Shown piece after piece: positions 8,277 through 18,109 of a DNA stretch of 64,000 nucleotides. Under the pieces are notes generated by a model. It ran no database searches. It worked only from the letters and a program-made list of their open reading frames with translations, and had not been told where the DNA came from. The position numbers and the translations under genes are program-made. The stretch comes from Amphritea atlantica (GTDB lineage: Bacteria; Pseudomonadota; Gammaproteobacteria; Pseudomonadales; Balneatricaceae), in contig NZ_FOGB01000002.1 of NCBI RefSeq assembly GCF_900111095.1, forward strand, positions 47,395 to 111,394. The letters run 5' to 3'. Every line of letters starts with the position of its first letter. The stretch's first letter is position 1.

Positions 8277-10610
8277 TTACTGCTCAGTCATGATTACAGG
8301 ATGTACATCAGGCAGTTCGCTCAGGTCCATGTGATGCTTGGCACCAAACATAGGAATACCCAGCTCTTCCTCTTTCAGCTCCCAGCTGGCCGGCAGATCC
8401 CAGAATGTTTTGAACTCATTGAGGAACCGCTCTGACAGGTGGAAGCTGGAGGCGAACATCTGCTGCACCTGCACCGAAGCATCCTTATCGATAATGCGCT
8501 GGCGCTCAGACTCCATCCATTGACGGGTAGGCTTACCCCGGGCGATCCGGGCTTTACGAATCGCGCCACGCTGGGCAATGGTTTTCTGACCATCCACCGT
8601 CCAGGTGCCATCCTTATCCTGCGAAATCACCACGCCGTAGACCTTTTCGGCAAACTCCGGCAAGACGAAGTTCTGGTTCAGATCGTTTTCAACATCGGCA
8701 ATAGCACGGTCCAGCGGATCACCAAATCCCGGGCCGCCGCGCAGATAGTTGAGATAGAGATCGCCATTTTCAAAGATCGCTTCGGTGGTAATACACTGTT
8801 TATCCCGTTTCACCAGTGCATCAGGCCCCAGGTGCTTCTCAAGCTCACACTGGCCCGGATCACGGTCTTTACCCAGCGGCAGTGATTTACCCTCCTGGAT
8901 CCGCTCCAGCAGACCGGTGTTATGGGCTTCAAAACGGTATCCGGTTGCCGCCGGGTAGCCACCCATCAGACCCCAGTCGCTGTTCATATAGCCGTTGCCC
9001 ATGAAGAACATAGTCCAGTCGGCAGATCCCCAGACCATACGCAGAGTTTCAAAGCCCAGACCACCACGATACTTACCGTATCCACCGGTGTTGGTTTTGA
9101 TGGTGCGGCCCATATAGAGCAGCGGCTCAGCCAGTTCCCAGATCTCGATATCCCCCATATCGCCCTCGGGGTTCCAGATCGCCGCCGCATGGTTCAGACC
9201 ATCTTTCACTGCGCAGGCACCGGTACCACAGGCGGCGGTTTCAAAGCTGTTGACCGCATGGATCTCGCCCTCCTGGTTGATACCACCGCCCTGTAGCCAG
9301 TTACAGGGGTTTGAGTTACCGGCATTCACCTCTTCCAGATAGCCACGGCCAAAGTAGGTACGGCTGATACCGCGCCACAATGAGCTCCAGGAGGACACCA
9401 GGAAGTGCCAGGCATCCGCATGGGCGGTACGTCGGTCATCCGGGTTGGTCCAGGTACCTTTTGGCAGACGGAACTCGGTGGCGTAACGGGCACCATCGTT
9501 GATCCGCTCGGTGGGTACCAGCGACTGGGTCATCATCACCCAGATACCACTGGTAAAGGCGACCGGGTTGGCGTTATAGGTGTGCCAGCCCCAACGACTG
9601 CAACCTTCAAAGTCGAGACGCCAGGTGGCATCCGGTTTGACGGTAATCTCACAGGGGGCATGCATAATGGTGTCAACTTTGGCAAACGGTGATGGCACCG
9701 CCACATCTTCATGGGCATAAGGCACATCCACAAAAGCCACGGTTTTGATCTTACCGGGAATGGTCATCGCTCTGATCCGGCTCACCAGACCCCGGCGACC
9801 GTCCTCAATCACCTCGGTAGCGAACTTCTCATAGGCTTCCATCCCCTCTTCACGCACCGTCTCTTCCACCAGATCACGGATCATGTGACAACCGGCAATG
9901 CGGGTTTTTTCATCCAGAATCCAGTAGTTCGGCGTGCGCACATTGCGCTGACTCTCATGCAACCAGTCCCGTAGCGGAGTATCGTTGACACCGGTTTTAC
10001 GGCAGGTGATCTGCACCCCGTCGCCAAAGCGCTGAATCTGACCATTGGACATAGAGCCCGGGCCTACCGCACCCACATCGATGACGTGAGTAACACCGCC
10101 GACCCAGCCGATCAGATTGCCTTCGTGGAAGATCGGCACAATAGTGGCGATATCACAGGGGTGCACGTTACCGATCTGACAGTCGTTATTGGTGAACATA
10201 TCACCGGGGTTAATACCGGGGTTAGCTTCCCAGTTGTTCTGAATCATATATTTAATGGCCGCCCCCATGGTGCCCACATGGATAATGATCCCGGTTGAGG
10301 TGGCAATACAGTCACCGGCAACGTTGTAGAGGGTGAAACAGAGCTCACCCTCCTGTTCGACAATCGGAGAGGCGGCAATTTTCTTGGCGACCTCGCGGGA
10401 GTTAACCAGCCCGGCACGCAGCTTGGAGAAGATCCGCTCATAGCCGATCGGGTCAGACTCTTTGAACTCCAGCGTCTCCAGGCCGTTATAATGACCGGTC
10501 TCTTCCGTTCTTTTCAGAATCAGATTACGATGGTCATTCAGTGTCAGCCCGCTCGGTAACAAACTGGCTGGTCGGGTACCTGCCCCATTTATTTTTTCTT
10601 GAATAGTCAT
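8277..10610 (-). CDS. acxB: Acetone carboxylase alpha subunit
   Basis: A 777-residue HyuB/hydantoinase-B-type protein; the Xanthobacter alpha subunit is about 776 residues. Visible family features are YNVAGDCIATSTGIIIHVGTM, NPGDMFTNNDCQIGNVHPCDI, GWVGGVTHVIDVG and GGYGKYRGGLGFE. The alpha subunit of the known enzyme binds manganese and carries the carboxylation site. The ATG is preceded by GAGGAAAA. It lies 34 bases after acxA. The 777/714/166 size set separates it from ordinary hydantoinase or oxoprolinase pairs, which lack the gamma subunit. Confidence 0.93.
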   Translation of the reverse strand: MTIQEKINGAGTRPASLLPSGLTLNDHRNLILKRTEETGHYNGLETLEFKESDPIGYERIFSKLRAGLVNSREVAKKIAASPIVEQEGELCFTLYNVAGDCIATSTGIIIHVGTMGAAIKYMIQNNWEANPGINPGDMFTNNDCQIGNVHPCDIATIVPIFHEGNLIGWVGGVTHVIDVGAVGPGSMSNGQIQRFGDGVQITCRKTGVNDTPLRDWLHESQRNVRTPNYWILDEKTRIAGCHMIRDLVEETVREEGMEAYEKFATEVIEDGRRGLVSRIRAMTIPGKIKTVAFVDVPYAHEDVAVPSPFAKVDTIMHAPCEITVKPDATWRLDFEGCSRWGWHTYNANPVAFTSGIWVMMTQSLVPTERINDGARYATEFRLPKGTWTNPDDRRTAHADAWHFLVSSWSSLWRGISRTYFGRGYLEEVNAGNSNPCNWLQGGGINQEGEIHAVNSFETAACGTGACAVKDGLNHAAAIWNPEGDMGDIEIWELAEPLLYMGRTIKTNTGGYGKYRGGLGFETLRMVWGSADWTMFFMGNGYMNSDWGLMGGYPAATGYRFEAHNTGLLERIQEGKSLPLGKDRDPGQCELEKHLGPDALVKRDKQCITTEAIFENGDLYLNYLRGGPGFGDPLDRAIADVENDLNQNFVLPEFAEKVYGVVISQDKDGTWTVDGQKTIAQRGAIRKARIARGKPTRQWMESERQRIIDKDASVQVQQMFASSFHLSERFLNEFKTFWDLPASWELKEEELGIPMFGAKHHMDLSELPDVHPVIMTEQ

Positions 10611-10644
10611 CTGTTTTCCTCAATTTCTTGTATTTATTATCGGA

Positions 10645-12789
10645 TTACTTGGATTCAATCAGGTGGAATAGACGGTTCACGTCCAGGAAGGTCTCAAAGC
10701 CGGGTGGCACCACATAGGTTGTGGCATCAGACTCAATCACCGCAGGCCCTTTAACCTCATTACCCGGTTGCAGCAGCTCCATTTTGAAAATGTCAGCGTC
10801 GACCCACTCCTTCTCGTAATAGAACGGACGGGTACCCTGACGGGATTCCTCAGAGGGCGTTGGGCCAGCATCCGGTTCTTCTGGGATATTGGGTTTCTTA
10901 GTGACCACCGAGCCACGCATAATCGCACCGGTAATGCCATATCCCAGCTCAGGAGAGCGGGCGGCATCGGCGTATACCCGGGCGTAGGTATCGTTGAATG
11001 ACTGCACCAGCACATCCCAGTCTTCAGCGCCGGAGAGCACCGTCAGCGGCGAATCGATCTCCAGATCGTTCAGTTGTCCCAGATACTGCATGGAGTATCC
11101 CGGTGTCAGCGTCACCTCTTCATCCTTAAAGCCGTTGATGCGGAACTCTTCCAGCACCTTGTCACGCAGCTCATTCCAGGCAGCCTGCAGGGTTGTAGTG
11201 GCGTCAGCGATCTCACCTTGAGTCGATTCATCAGTGATACCGATATCAACACTCTTGTCATAACGGTATTCAAAGTCAGCCGTGGCACAGCCAAAGGCGG
11301 AGAAGCCCGCAGCCCATGCGGGCACGATGGTTTCCTTAAAGCCCAGCCCTTTGGTGTAACCGTAAGCGTGTACCGGGCCACCACCACCGTAAGAGAAGCA
11401 GACAAAATCGGTCGGACTGTAACCCTTACCGGTGATCATCGCCCGCAGATGCTGACGCAGCGACAGATCCAGCAGCTCGATAACACCTGCTGCCGCATCC
11501 TCTACTGACAGTCCCAGTGGATCAGCGATCTGACGTTTAATTTCACGCCGGGCACGGTCTACATCCAGCTCGAGAATGCCACCGAGGAAGTTTTCCGGGT
11601 TGAGATAACCGAGAATAATATGGCAGTCGGTGACAGACACCGTATCAACACCACCTTCAGGCCAGCAGGTGCCGACACGATAACCGGCGCTGTCAGGCCC
11701 CAGCTTGATCGCATTTGCATGGGGGTCGATACGCACAAAACTACCCGCACCGGCACCGATGGTATCCATCGCCACCAGCGGCAGAGACAGCACCAGTCGC
11801 GCCATATCGCCATCTTTATGGATGGCAAAGTTGTTTTTAGTAATCAGCGCCATATCGAAACTGGTGCCGCCAATATCGGAACAGGCGATGTTTTCATAAC
11901 CCAGTTTTTCACCCAGGTATTTAGCCCCGATAACCCCGCCGATAGGACCCGATACCAGCGAGCGGGCCAGCTCTTTGGCTTTCCAACTGATGGTGCCGCC
12001 ATGGCTGGCCATCACCCGCAGGTCAAACTGACCGCCTACCGCTTTCATGCTGTCACTAATCGTGCCCAGCGTTGCCCGTGATGGCTCCGCCGCATAAGCT
12101 TCCAGAATGGTGGTGTTGGTGCGATGGCTCTCTTTCCGTACCGGGTAGTAATCCACCGATGCGAATACCGGAATATCCACACCCATTTCGCGGGCAACCT
12201 CTTTACAGGCATCGCGCACCGCTTTCTCATGGTCTTCGTAGAGATAGGAACTGAGCAGACTAATAACGATCGCCTGACAGCCCTGTTCAATCAGTTCCCG
12301 GGCCGCTTCACGGGCTTCATGCAGACGCACGGCAATCACCACATTGCCCTGAGAATCCACCCGCTCGGTCACCCCGCGGGTATCCTTAATATCCACCAGT
12401 GGCTCATCATAACGGTGGGTATTCAGGTGGATCCGGTCTTCAAAGGCATAACCCAGATAGCTCTGGATCGCCCGTCCCATGCGATGAAAATCTTCAAACC
12501 CTTTACTGACGATCAGACCGGTGCGCAGCCCTTTACGGCCCACCACCCGGTTAAGCATGGCGGTACCCGAAAAGACACAGGTGACCATCTCCGGAAATAC
12601 ATCCTCAACCTTACGGTCCCAGTGCGCCAGCGCATCAGTGCTGGACTCCAGTACCGCCTGTGATTCATTGATATTACTTTGCGCCTTGCCAACGACAAAC
12701 TCCCCATCGGCCCGCACAAAGAATGTATCGGTCATAGTGCCGCCGGCATCTATCCCAAGAACTTCAACTGGATTAGTTAATTGATTCAA
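10645..12789 (-). CDS. acxA: Acetone carboxylase beta subunit
   Basis: A 714-residue HyuA-type protein; the Xanthobacter beta subunit is about 717 residues. The N-terminus carries the actin-fold phosphate motif GIDAGGTMTDTF, and later SDIGGTSFDMAL and SYGGGGPVHAYGY, the nucleotide-binding elements of the HyuA family. In acetone carboxylase this subunit is thought to phosphorylate acetone and bicarbonate. The start is a TTG at 12787-12789: GAGGA lies seven bases upstream and no in-frame ATG is nearby. It is the first gene of the operon, about 90 bases downstream of a sigma-54 promoter. Confidence 0.93.
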   Translation of the reverse strand: MNQLTNPVEVLGIDAGGTMTDTFFVRADGEFVVGKAQSNINESQAVLESSTDALAHWDRKVEDVFPEMVTCVFSGTAMLNRVVGRKGLRTGLIVSKGFEDFHRMGRAIQSYLGYAFEDRIHLNTHRYDEPLVDIKDTRGVTERVDSQGNVVIAVRLHEAREAARELIEQGCQAIVISLLSSYLYEDHEKAVRDACKEVAREMGVDIPVFASVDYYPVRKESHRTNTTILEAYAAEPSRATLGTISDSMKAVGGQFDLRVMASHGGTISWKAKELARSLVSGPIGGVIGAKYLGEKLGYENIACSDIGGTSFDMALITKNNFAIHKDGDMARLVLSLPLVAMDTIGAGAGSFVRIDPHANAIKLGPDSAGYRVGTCWPEGGVDTVSVTDCHIILGYLNPENFLGGILELDVDRARREIKRQIADPLGLSVEDAAAGVIELLDLSLRQHLRAMITGKGYSPTDFVCFSYGGGGPVHAYGYTKGLGFKETIVPAWAAGFSAFGCATADFEYRYDKSVDIGITDESTQGEIADATTTLQAAWNELRDKVLEEFRINGFKDEEVTLTPGYSMQYLGQLNDLEIDSPLTVLSGAEDWDVLVQSFNDTYARVYADAARSPELGYGITGAIMRGSVVTKKPNIPEEPDAGPTPSEESRQGTRPFYYEKEWVDADIFKMELLQPGNEVKGPAVIESDATTYVVPPGFETFLDVNRLFHLIESK

Positions 12790-12886
12790 GATCGTATCCT
12801 CATGTTATTTTTATTGTTTCTGCTTACCCGGTGAGATCTGCCGGTGTAAGTTCTGCAATCAGCCGCAACTGATCGGATTGTTAAAT

Positions 12887-12902
12887 TGCACCGGCCATGC
12901 CA
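12887..12902 (-). promoter_or_regulatory. Sigma-54 promoter of the acx operon
   Basis: The minus strand reads TGGCATGGCCGGTGCA, close to the consensus TGGCAC-N5-TTGCA, with exactly ten bases between the GG and GC pairs. The predicted start is near 12876. The divergent gene encodes a sigma-54 activator with the GAFTGA loop, which strongly supports this call. Confidence 0.75.
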
Positions 12903-12987
12903 ACAGACAAATATCCATACAAAACAATAAGTTAAAGTTTTAATATGCCTATGTGACTGAAAAAGCACAGATAAACAGTTCGATAAT

Positions 12988-13004
12988 CGGTCGGTCATCG
13001 ACCG
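12988..13004. promoter_or_regulatory. Candidate AcxR upstream activating site
   Basis: A perfect dyad, CGGTCG-N5-CGACCG, lies about 110-130 bases upstream of the predicted acx start, the usual position for an enhancer of a sigma-54 activator. It is the clearest dyad in the acxA-acxR gap (12790-13160), which otherwise holds only the promoter and AT-rich DNA. Confidence 0.5.
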
Positions 13005-13160
13005 TTAATCAGACGCTTATCCAGACAACGGAATCACTGCAGACGCAGATAGGGGAATAAGATCCATCCGGGGAATAACCGCACAAAAAATAGACAATTG
13101 AAAAACCCTGGCGGTAGGTTCAGAATAAAACAACGCATCAAGAACTATAAAAATAAAACT

Positions 13161-15173
13161 ATGAATGCCACGAATGTGAAAACTACCCTGCGAGGGTCTG
13201 CTGCAGTTGAGCATCCCCGGAAGATAGCCAAAGCCAGAGAGACGCTCCTGAGTCAGGGCTCACTCTCTGATGATTCTGTGCGCCCGCTGATCCGGGCCTC
13301 ATGGCAGCGCTGCGTGTCAGACTCGGTCAATCCGCTGGTGGCCAATCAAACCATCGAACTGGATGAGCAGCAGCTGGAGTCTCTGAAAGAGAGTTACCGC
13401 GAACTGATCTCCGCCTCAGAACCGATTATGCAGGATGCCAAAGAGTTGCTGGCGGATTCCGGCACCATTATGCATCTGGTGGCACCTTCAGGAATGATTC
13501 TGTGCTCAAACGGTGATGACCATACCCGCGATCTCGCCAATGATTTCAGCCTTGTGCCCGGTGCCAACTGGAATGAAAGTGTGGCCGGAACCAACGCCAT
13601 CGGCACTGCCCTCAATGTTGGCTCGGCAGTACAGGTGCATGCCTTTGAGCACTTCTGCGAAAACATCAATAACTGGACCTGCTCTGCCGCAGTGATCCGG
13701 GACCCGTTCGAAAACAAAATACTCGGGGCGGTGAATATCTCCGGTCTGAAAAACACCCTGCATGACTACTGCCTGGCGCTGGCGGTTTCCGGTGCCCGGC
13801 GTATTGAGGGGCAGCTGGCACAACTACAGATGGCTAAACGTGATCTGCTGTTAGGGGTCACTCTGGATCGCTTCGGAGCCCCGGGTAACGACGGACTGCT
13901 GTTGCTGGATCTGAATGGACGCCTGGTACGTACTAACCATCAGGCCGTTCGCGTACTCGCCTCGCGCGGCCTTAAAATTGACCTAAACCCCAGCAATCCG
14001 ATACTCACACTCAATGAAGAGGGCCGATTTACTGAACGCTCAGCTGCTATCCTCGATCAGCTCGATCCGCAATGGATTGAACCCCTGATACATCAGGGGG
14101 AACAGATCGGCTATATTGCAGTGATCCCTTTCCCAGCGCCTCGCGCGCCCTCTGTTGCGATAAAAAGCGGACCACCAGCCGCCAATCAGGATACCGGCAG
14201 CGGTTTTTCCAGACTGGTGGGCCGCAACCCTATGTTCATCAAATCGATTCAGCAGGCAGCCCGGCTGGCAAAAGCACCGATTCCGGTGTTGTTACAGGGG
14301 GAAACCGGTGTGGGTAAAGAGCTGTTCGCCAGTGCGATGCATGAGATGAGCCCCGCCAGCAGCCAGAAGTTTATCGCCCTTAACTGCGGTAGCTTATCCC
14401 GAGACCTGCTCGCCGGAGAGCTGTTTGGCTACGTTGATGGCGCCTTTACCGGCGCCCGACGGGGCGGCATGACGGGTAAAATTGAAGCGGCCAACGGTGG
14501 TACCCTGTTCCTGGACGAAATCGGTGAGATGCCACTGGATCTGCAACCGATGTTCCTGCGGGTACTGCAGGAATCAGAGATCTGCCGCATCGGTGAGACA
14601 CAACCGCGCAAGGTTAATTTCCGCCTGATTGCGGCGACCAACCGGGATCTGGCCCAGGAAGTTGCTGAAGGACGCTTCAGAATGGACCTTTACTATCGGA
14701 TCTCGTCGATGACCCTGACGATTCCGCCGTTAAGAGAGCGCAGGGATGATGTTGTCTTGCTGGCAGAACATATTCTTGCGGGGCTGGCAGAACAACATGG
14801 TGGGATCAGAAAGCAGATCAGTCCTGAACTCCGGTCACTGCTCGAAAAACACCTCTGGCCCGGCAATATCCGTGAGTTAAGCAATCTGATCACCGCCGCC
14901 TATTTTCTCACCGATGCGGAACAACTCAGCCCCGAAGACCTTCCGGCAAACCTGATGTTGCAGCCAGGCACGACAACAGTTACCGCGCCAGCGGATGCAA
15001 CAGCAGACGAAACTGATAACCCGCTGAATCAGGCGGAAAGAGAGGTCATCTGCCGGGTGATTCAGGAACAGGGAGGCAACCTCACCCGTGCAGCCCGACA
15101 ACTGAATATCGCCAAAAGCACGCTGTATATCAAACTACGTAAGTATGGGATTGACCGCTCTGCCTTAGGCTAA
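13161..15173 (+). CDS. acxR: Sigma-54-dependent activator of acetone carboxylase
   Basis: About 670 residues. It has an N-terminal GAF-type sensor region, a central AAA+ domain and a C-terminal Fis-type helix-turn-helix ([20 protein letters not shown]). In the AAA+ domain Walker A is GETGVGKE, the sigma-54 contact loop is GAFTGA and Walker B is LFLDEIGE. This AcoR-like layout is that of AcxR, which activates acetone carboxylase genes. The frame extends upstream to a TTG at 13098, but the ATG at 13161 is preferred; neither has a strong ribosome site. Divergent transcription from acxA across a sigma-54 promoter supports the role. The effector (acetone or isopropanol) is inferred. Confidence 0.88.
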   Translation: MNATNVKTTLRGSAAVEHPRKIAKARETLLSQGSLSDDSVRPLIRASWQRCVSDSVNPLVANQTIELDEQQLESLKESYRELISASEPIMQDAKELLADSGTIMHLVAPSGMILCSNGDDHTRDLANDFSLVPGANWNESVAGTNAIGTALNVGSAVQVHAFEHFCENINNWTCSAAVIRDPFENKILGAVNISGLKNTLHDYCLALAVSGARRIEGQLAQLQMAKRDLLLGVTLDRFGAPGNDGLLLLDLNGRLVRTNHQAVRVLASRGLKIDLNPSNPILTLNEEGRFTERSAAILDQLDPQWIEPLIHQGEQIGYIAVIPFPAPRAPSVAIKSGPPAANQDTGSGFSRLVGRNPMFIKSIQQAARLAKAPIPVLLQGETGVGKELFASAMHEMSPASSQKFIALNCGSLSRDLLAGELFGYVDGAFTGARRGGMTGKIEAANGGTLFLDEIGEMPLDLQPMFLRVLQESEICRIGETQPRKVNFRLIAATNRDLAQEVAEGRFRMDLYYRISSMTLTIPPLRERRDDVVLLAEHILAGLAEQHGGIRKQISPELRSLLEKHLWPGNIRELSNLITAAYFLTDAEQLSPEDLPANLMLQPGTTTVTAPADATADETDNPLNQAEREVICRVIQEQGGNLTRAARQLNIAKSTLYIKLRKYGIDRSALG

Positions 15174-15225
15174 CCGGATGTCACAGTAGGGATCAGCATA
15201 ACAACTCAGAGAACAATCAGGAGAA

Positions 15226-16416
15226 CTATCCGGCGCGAACCAATCCACTAACCTGATCCCGGTAGCCAGGAAAGACCTGCTCCTCAATAAAGCCCCGATC
15301 CAGTCCCATATGCTGATGCAGCACACCCGCAAACAGCGCCCGCATATCCAGCGTCGGCTTAAGATCGCGGCCTTCATACAGGTTTTGTTTCGCCAGTCCC
15401 GGCCAGTCACTCTGTACACGCCCGCCGTTAACCGCACCGCCCAGCAAAAAGGCCGCGCCTCCCACACCATGATCAGTACCGGACGTCCCGTTCACTGCAA
15501 CGGTGCGGCCAAACTCAGTGACAATCACCACCGCTGTCTGATCCCAGACAGAGCCCATATCCTGTTTTAATCCTGCCAGCACCGTATCAAGTTCACGAAA
15601 CCGGTTCGCCAAACGGCCTTTTGTGGTGCCCTGCCACGCGTGGGTATCCCAGCCACCGCAGTCCATCACGGCAACTCTGGGGCCGTCGTCACGGATCAGA
15701 AAACGGGCTGCCGCTTTAGCCACTGTTTTCAGGTTGTTACCGCCCCTGAGCTTTCCCCCCATGGAGTTAATCATCTCATCCGCGTTGAAGCCCGCCCGCA
15801 CCTTGGGGCCAAGGTAGCTGTCCTGTTCATATAACGCCATTAAACGCTGCAAGGTGTCTTCATCAGGATCGGGTAGCCGATCCGGAGCCCAGGCCCCCAC
15901 AGGCACTGCTCCCTGCACAATACGGGGGATGCCTGCCCCCAGAGAATAGCCATACTTTTCGGGATTACGGCCTTCACTTAAACCTTGTAAAGCCCTGTAT
16001 AACCAACCACTTGCACTGCCTGCAGGGTTAGTCAGACCGGTTTCCAGCACATCCTGCGCATAAAAGTGTGAGCGTTTGGCGTAGGGTGGCGCAATCGCCT
16101 GAAACAACAAAGCCTCCCGCCCGGCGTACATCTGCGCAAGGTTTTCAAAAACCGGGTTTAAACCAAAGAATCCATCCAGATCGATCACCCCTTCAACCGT
16201 ATCTGGCGTTCCCAGCGCCAGTTTGCCGCGGCCGGACCGATAAGCTGGATCACCATAAGCTGGCACCGCAGCCAGACCATCCATCCCCCCTCTTAAGATC
16301 AGCACCACCATACGGGGATCGCGGTGGTCCTGAGCAAAGGATATTGGCGTCGTGAAGCCCAGTGTTAAAACAGCACAGGCTTTTATAAACTGACGGCGGT
16401 TAATTGCTGATGCCAT
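15226..16416 (-). CDS. DUF1501 protein with Tat-like signal
   Basis: A 396-residue protein of the DUF1501 family, related to the alkaline phosphatase/sulfatase fold. The N-terminus MASAINRRQFIKACAVLT carries an RRxFIK twin-arginine-type motif followed by a hydrophobic stretch ending near SFA, so it is probably exported by Tat. Conserved stretches are VVLILRGGMDGL, DCGGWDTH, VVIVTEFGRTV and GTDHGVGGAAFLLGG. An in-frame GTG four codons earlier is less likely because GGAG precedes the ATG at 16416. It starts two bases after the DUF1800 gene; the two families are usually paired. The function is unknown. Confidence 0.85.
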   Translation of the reverse strand: MASAINRRQFIKACAVLTLGFTTPISFAQDHRDPRMVVLILRGGMDGLAAVPAYGDPAYRSGRGKLALGTPDTVEGVIDLDGFFGLNPVFENLAQMYAGREALLFQAIAPPYAKRSHFYAQDVLETGLTNPAGSASGWLYRALQGLSEGRNPEKYGYSLGAGIPRIVQGAVPVGAWAPDRLPDPDEDTLQRLMALYEQDSYLGPKVRAGFNADEMINSMGGKLRGGNNLKTVAKAAARFLIRDDGPRVAVMDCGGWDTHAWQGTTKGRLANRFRELDTVLAGLKQDMGSVWDQTAVVIVTEFGRTVAVNGTSGTDHGVGGAAFLLGGAVNGGRVQSDWPGLAKQNLYEGRDLKPTLDMRALFAGVLHQHMGLDRGFIEEQVFPGYRDQVSGLVRAG

Positions 16417-16418
16417 GA

Positions 16419-17792
16419 TTATCTCCACTGAAATTCTGGTGAGGCTAACATCAGCCCGGCCGCCTGTGCCGGACTTGCTGCCCGCTTCATTGCCAGCTGT
16501 AAGTCACCCGCATCTGTTGGCAGCATTGCAACGGCCTGCTCAATTTTATGCAGCCCGGTATTGGCAGAAGCCCCTGTTGCCAGTCCCCATTCGATCCGTT
16601 TTTTCAAAGCACTGGCAGAACTCCAGTAGCGGGTATCATCCGGCCACCCGGCGGGAGACCCGGCAAAAAACGGTCGCTGATTCAGGTTGACTAAACCAGA
16701 CCTGATAAGCTTTCTGATACGTCCGTTAAACGGCAGATCAAAGACCCTGACCGCCGACAGAAGGTATTCGTTAGGCGTTTTGAATTTTTTATGCGCAGGG
16801 TCCCAGGCGGCCTCAAGATTGACCAGCGTACGGTGCAGGGTCGGCAGATGGCCCCGGCTGTCCAGAAAACTGCGCTCCAGAATACTGATAGCCTCAGGCG
16901 GAGGGGTATCAGAGATAAAATGTGTTGCCAGCTTTGTTGCCAGAAAGCGCGCCGTGGAAGGATCCAGCGCCAGATCAATTAATGCGGCTCTGCCCTGCTC
17001 TAATCCCTGAAAGTCATAGTGACGGCCCAGTAAAACCTGAGGACCCGGTTCATGATTTTGTTTATAGAAAAAGAACTCTCCCTGTTTAATAGCCGGGTTC
17101 CTGTTGTTATAGCCACCAAATCCCCAACCGGTAATCATCTTCGCCAACGCCTGAACATCCTGCTGCGTATAGCCTCCGTTAACACTCAGGGTATGTAACT
17201 CCATAATCTCGCGGGCTAAATTTTCATTCAGCCCCCGCTTAGACCTTTTACCCGCAGGCGAGCCAGGGCCGACAGAGTTATTATTATCCAGATAAAACAG
17301 CATCACCGGATGGGACACCACCGCCAGCAACATATCGGCGAAAGAGCTATCCAGATGCGCCCGAATCGCTTCATTTTCATAAGCAACACTGGCCAGCGAA
17401 ATCATCCTTTTGCCTTTACGGGAAACACTGAAATGATTGCTATAAAACTGGACTAGCCGCTCTCTGAAAGGGGTTCGGGTATGTGCTGCATACTCAAAAC
17501 GCTTAAAGAAGTTACTCTGTTCCTGCGCTGCTAATCCCCGTTGTAGTAACGTAAGCTCCTGAGCCCTGTTTTCAGATTCCTCACTGCCCATCAGCCGCTT
17601 TCTCTCATTACGCCACTCATAAAAAGCGCTTAAGCTGGTCGCTGCATCAGGAACCTGAGGGCCCGGATCTTGTTCGACTTCGAGCTGTTGCTGCAGCCAC
17701 CCCTTAGGATCAGCGGTAGCAGCATTCAGATCTAACGGCCCGGCACCTAATCCAAAGCGGTTCATAGCGCGATACTGAGAAAATGTTGTCAC
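16419..17792 (-). CDS. DUF1800 family protein
   Basis: A 457-residue DUF1800 protein with the family features MNRFGLGAGP near the start, RLVQFYSNHFSVS, NENLAREIMELHTLSVNGGYTQQDVQALAKMITGWGF and a C-terminal SPEFQWR. It starts at a GTG with GGGAG seven bases upstream; the next ATG is nine codons on. No clear signal peptide is seen. DUF1800-DUF1501 pairs are common in marine and environmental bacteria but their role is not established. A connection with the adjacent acetone operon is not evident. Confidence 0.85.
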   Translation of the reverse strand: MTTFSQYRAMNRFGLGAGPLDLNAATADPKGWLQQQLEVEQDPGPQVPDAATSLSAFYEWRNERKRLMGSEESENRAQELTLLQRGLAAQEQSNFFKRFEYAAHTRTPFRERLVQFYSNHFSVSRKGKRMISLASVAYENEAIRAHLDSSFADMLLAVVSHPVMLFYLDNNNSVGPGSPAGKRSKRGLNENLAREIMELHTLSVNGGYTQQDVQALAKMITGWGFGGYNNRNPAIKQGEFFFYKQNHEPGPQVLLGRHYDFQGLEQGRAALIDLALDPSTARFLATKLATHFISDTPPPEAISILERSFLDSRGHLPTLHRTLVNLEAAWDPAHKKFKTPNEYLLSAVRVFDLPFNGRIRKLIRSGLVNLNQRPFFAGSPAGWPDDTRYWSSASALKKRIEWGLATGASANTGLHKIEQAVAMLPTDAGDLQLAMKRAASPAQAAGLMLASPEFQWR

Positions 17793-17890
17793 CCCGGTTC
17801 TCCCATGGTTTGAGGCAAGCGATCACTACGTAAAGCGGGCGAAGAAAATTTATCGATTATCAGCTTAATAGATTAAGCCGGCGATGCCAG

Positions 17891-17917
17891 ACAAAAAACC
17901 GGTAATACTGCCCGGTT
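17891..17917 (-). terminator. Rho-independent terminator after chemoreceptor gene
   Basis: On the minus strand, arms AACCGG and CCGGTT with a 9-base loop are followed by TTTTTTG. It lies about 190 bases downstream of the chemoreceptor stop, beyond the glmS remnant. Confidence 0.65.
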
Positions 17918-17929
17918 ATGTTTCACATC

Positions 17930-18045
17930 TGTGTAGCGGTATTGAATAAATGATCGGCGCCATCATGGTTAAGACACCTGCCGGAATGATCAGTTCAGGA
18001 ATAGTGCCCGGTTCTGCCGGGGCTATGATATCGGCGAAGTGGAGT
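17930..18045 (-). pseudogene. Remnant of a glmS paralog (C-terminal isomerase domain)
   Basis: The minus strand reads FADIIAPAEPG, then ELIIPAG, then TMMAPIIYSIPL. This lines up without gaps with FADSKAQVKPG, ELITLPD and TVMAPIIYSIPL of the intact GlmS encoded at 20385-22214: 21 of 35 residues are identical. Downstream of IPL the match ends and a stop follows at 17916-17918. Upstream similarity fades within about ten codons. There is no start codon or catalytic part. It is a decayed fragment of a second glmS copy, on the far side of the chemoreceptor gene and in the same orientation as the intact gene. Confidence 0.75.
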
Positions 18046-18109
18046 GCTGGATGCATTTTCCGGCTCCGCCGATATAACCCTGTTGAGGTATCGCGTTCGT
18101 TTAAGCGCT

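Noticed and set aside
8277..12789. Hydantoinase or 5-oxoprolinase HyuAB pair
   Set aside because: The third gene matches the acetone carboxylase gamma subunit, the three lengths match acxABC, and the divergent gene is an AcxR-type sigma-54 activator.
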